A stretch of DNA of 11,870 nt. It comes from Candidatus Portnoybacteria bacterium CG08_land_8_20_14_0_20_40_83 (lineage in GTDB: Bacteria > Patescibacteriota > Minisyncoccia > Portnoybacterales > GWB1-42-6). A program made the translations under genes and the position numbers. The stretch lies in the NCBI GenBank assembly GCA_002774415.1, contig PEYL01000092.1, positions 1-11,870 on the forward strand. The letters run 5' to 3'. Position 1 is the first letter of the stretch; each line of letters begins with the position of its first letter. Shown in pieces: positions 11,313 to 11,870 of this stretch. Under the pieces are notes generated by a model. The model was not told where the DNA came from. It did no database searches and saw nothing but the letters and a program-made list of their open reading frames with translations.

Positions 11313-11323
11313 GTCACCTCCTT
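11313..11323 (-). promoter_or_regulatory. Strong Shine-Dalgarno of the plsC-like gene
   Basis: On the minus strand AAGGAGGTGAC lies just before AAA-ATG, matching the anti-Shine-Dalgarno almost completely. It fixes the start at 11309 and contrasts with the weak or absent sites before the other genes of this window. Confidence 0.8.
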
Positions 11324-11324
11324 T

Positions 11325-11362
11325 GGTCGTCCGTAGCTTTTTAAGCGAAGGAGACCTTTTTT
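11325..11362 (+). terminator. Terminator-like hairpin in the divergent plsC-yraN gap
   Basis: GGTC (11325-11328) pairs with GACC (11353-11356) and TCC (11330-11332) with GGA (11350-11352), with one bulged G. An inner GCTT/AAGC stem (11336-11339 and 11343-11346) fits in the loop. Six T residues follow. The form is that of an intrinsic terminator, yet it sits upstream of the YraN start on the same strand and no rightward gene precedes it. It shares the TCCG-AGCTTT and GCGAAGGAG segments with 1184-1204. Confidence 0.45.
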
Positions 11363-11370
11363 GTGATAGA

Positions 11371-11808
11371 ATGGAAAAAGAACTAATACATAAATATAAT
11401 CCGATGCAGAGAGAAAATCAAATTTTGGGGGCCGAAGGCGAAAAAATAGCCGAAAATTTTTTGAGGGAAAAAGGCTATCGGATTTTGAGCCGCAACTGGA
11501 AATGTAAATTGGGCGAGCTTGATATTGTAGCTTTGAAGCAAAAAGGTAAAATCTTTAAAAAACCAGAAGCAATTGTTTTTGTGGAAGTCAAAACTATTGA
11601 TAGTGCTGATGTCGAATTTGAAGGCCAGCCAGAAGAAAACGTGAATTATTTTAAGCAAAGACACCTTATCAAATCAGCGCAGTGTTATTTGAAAGCAAAC
11701 AAAATCAGTCCAAAAATTCCTTGGCAGATAGACGTCATAGCGATAGAATTTAATCAGGTAAGCGGATCGCACAAAATCAGACATCACGAAAAAGCGGTTT
11801 GGCAATAG
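11371..11808 (+). CDS. yraN: YraN/UPF0102 family endonuclease-like protein
   Basis: This 145-residue protein has the full UPF0102 signature: LGAEGEKIAENFLREKGY (19-36), RNWKCKLGELDIVA (41-54) and VFVEVKT (69-75), then a Lys/His-rich helix and IDVIAIEF near the C-terminus. Glu28, Asp51, Glu72 and Lys74 form the PD-(D/E)XK core of a Holliday-junction-resolvase-like nuclease fold; the true substrate is not settled for the family. I chose ATG 11371. ATG 11404 (residue 12) is also credible, because an extended -10 TGATAGAAT (11364-11372) overlaps the first ATG and would put the mRNA start after it, and family members usually begin about eight residues before the conserved Gly. The only Shine-Dalgarno-like sequence is GAAGGAG (11347-11353), 17 bases from ATG 11371. 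The frame is open further upstream but overlaps the opposite-strand plsC-like gene. Confidence 0.88.
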   Translation: MEKELIHKYNPMQRENQILGAEGEKIAENFLREKGYRILSRNWKCKLGELDIVALKQKGKIFKKPEAIVFVEVKTIDSADVEFEGQPEENVNYFKQRHLIKSAQCYLKANKISPKIPWQIDVIAIEFNQVSGSHKIRHHEKAVWQ

Positions 11809-11809
11809 T

Positions 11810-11842
11810 TTAAATGCTTCAATCAGTGTCTGAAGCATTTAA
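11810..11842. repeat. Perfect 12-bp hairpin after yraN
   Basis: TTAAATGCTTCA (11810-11821) and TGAAGCATTTAA (11831-11842) are perfectly complementary around a 9-base loop, one base after the yraN stop codon. There is no T tract downstream, so it may be a weak terminator, an mRNA-end protector or an intergenic repeat. Confidence 0.65.
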
Positions 11843-11870
11843 GAAGAACCTATTTAATATATTTGGTATT

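Overview
The window reads as a chromosome segment from a small-genome bacterium, most likely Patescibacteria/CPR (Parcubacteria-like). The evidence is circumstantial. The DNA is AT-rich with dense genes. Most genes lack a good Shine-Dalgarno and have very short leaders. Intergenic regions hold many short hairpin repeats. There is a giant membrane-anchored alpha-2-macroglobulin, a MEMO-CapA fusion, and exported alpha-helical proteins of unknown function. TGA is used as a stop (10511-10513), which argues against the Gracilibacteria/Absconditabacteria code.

Layout. (1) Positions 1-953 look like a mobile gene cassette: a TudS/DUF523-related gene between a partial attC-like site (1-50) and a full attC-like site (851-953). 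(2) Positions 954-1226 hold no convincing gene but several strong inverted repeats. An RBBP9/YdeN-type serine hydrolase (1227-1811) and a terminator follow. (3) Positions 1914-9189 form the core operon. The first gene is a 1833-residue inner-membrane-anchored alpha-2-macroglobulin-like protein carrying a 129-residue Hint/bacterial-intein-like domain in its hinge and lacking the thioester cysteine. One base after it comes a membrane-anchored fusion of a MEMO-like domain (AmmeMemoRadiSam protein B family) with a CapA-type phosphoesterase-fold domain. (4) A hairpin-rich gap with one consensus DnaA-box sequence (9190-9316) leads to two small exported helical proteins of unknown function, closed by a terminator at 10535-10557. 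(5) A cluster of four 20-bp repeats (10594-10735) runs into the 3' end of a leftward plsC-like acyltransferase. (6) A divergent YraN/UPF0102 gene ends the window, followed by a perfect 12-bp hairpin.

How the genes may work together. The A2M and MEMO-CapA proteins are almost certainly co-transcribed, and both are predicted to face the extracytoplasmic side, which suggests a cell-surface defence or envelope-remodelling role. The most unusual element is the self-processing-type Hint domain between the bait/MG6 region and the A2M domain. It keeps the catalytic residues of blocks A, B, F and G but has Gln rather than Cys/Ser/Thr after the terminal Asn, so cleavage or non-canonical splicing of the macroglobulin at its hinge is a testable prediction.
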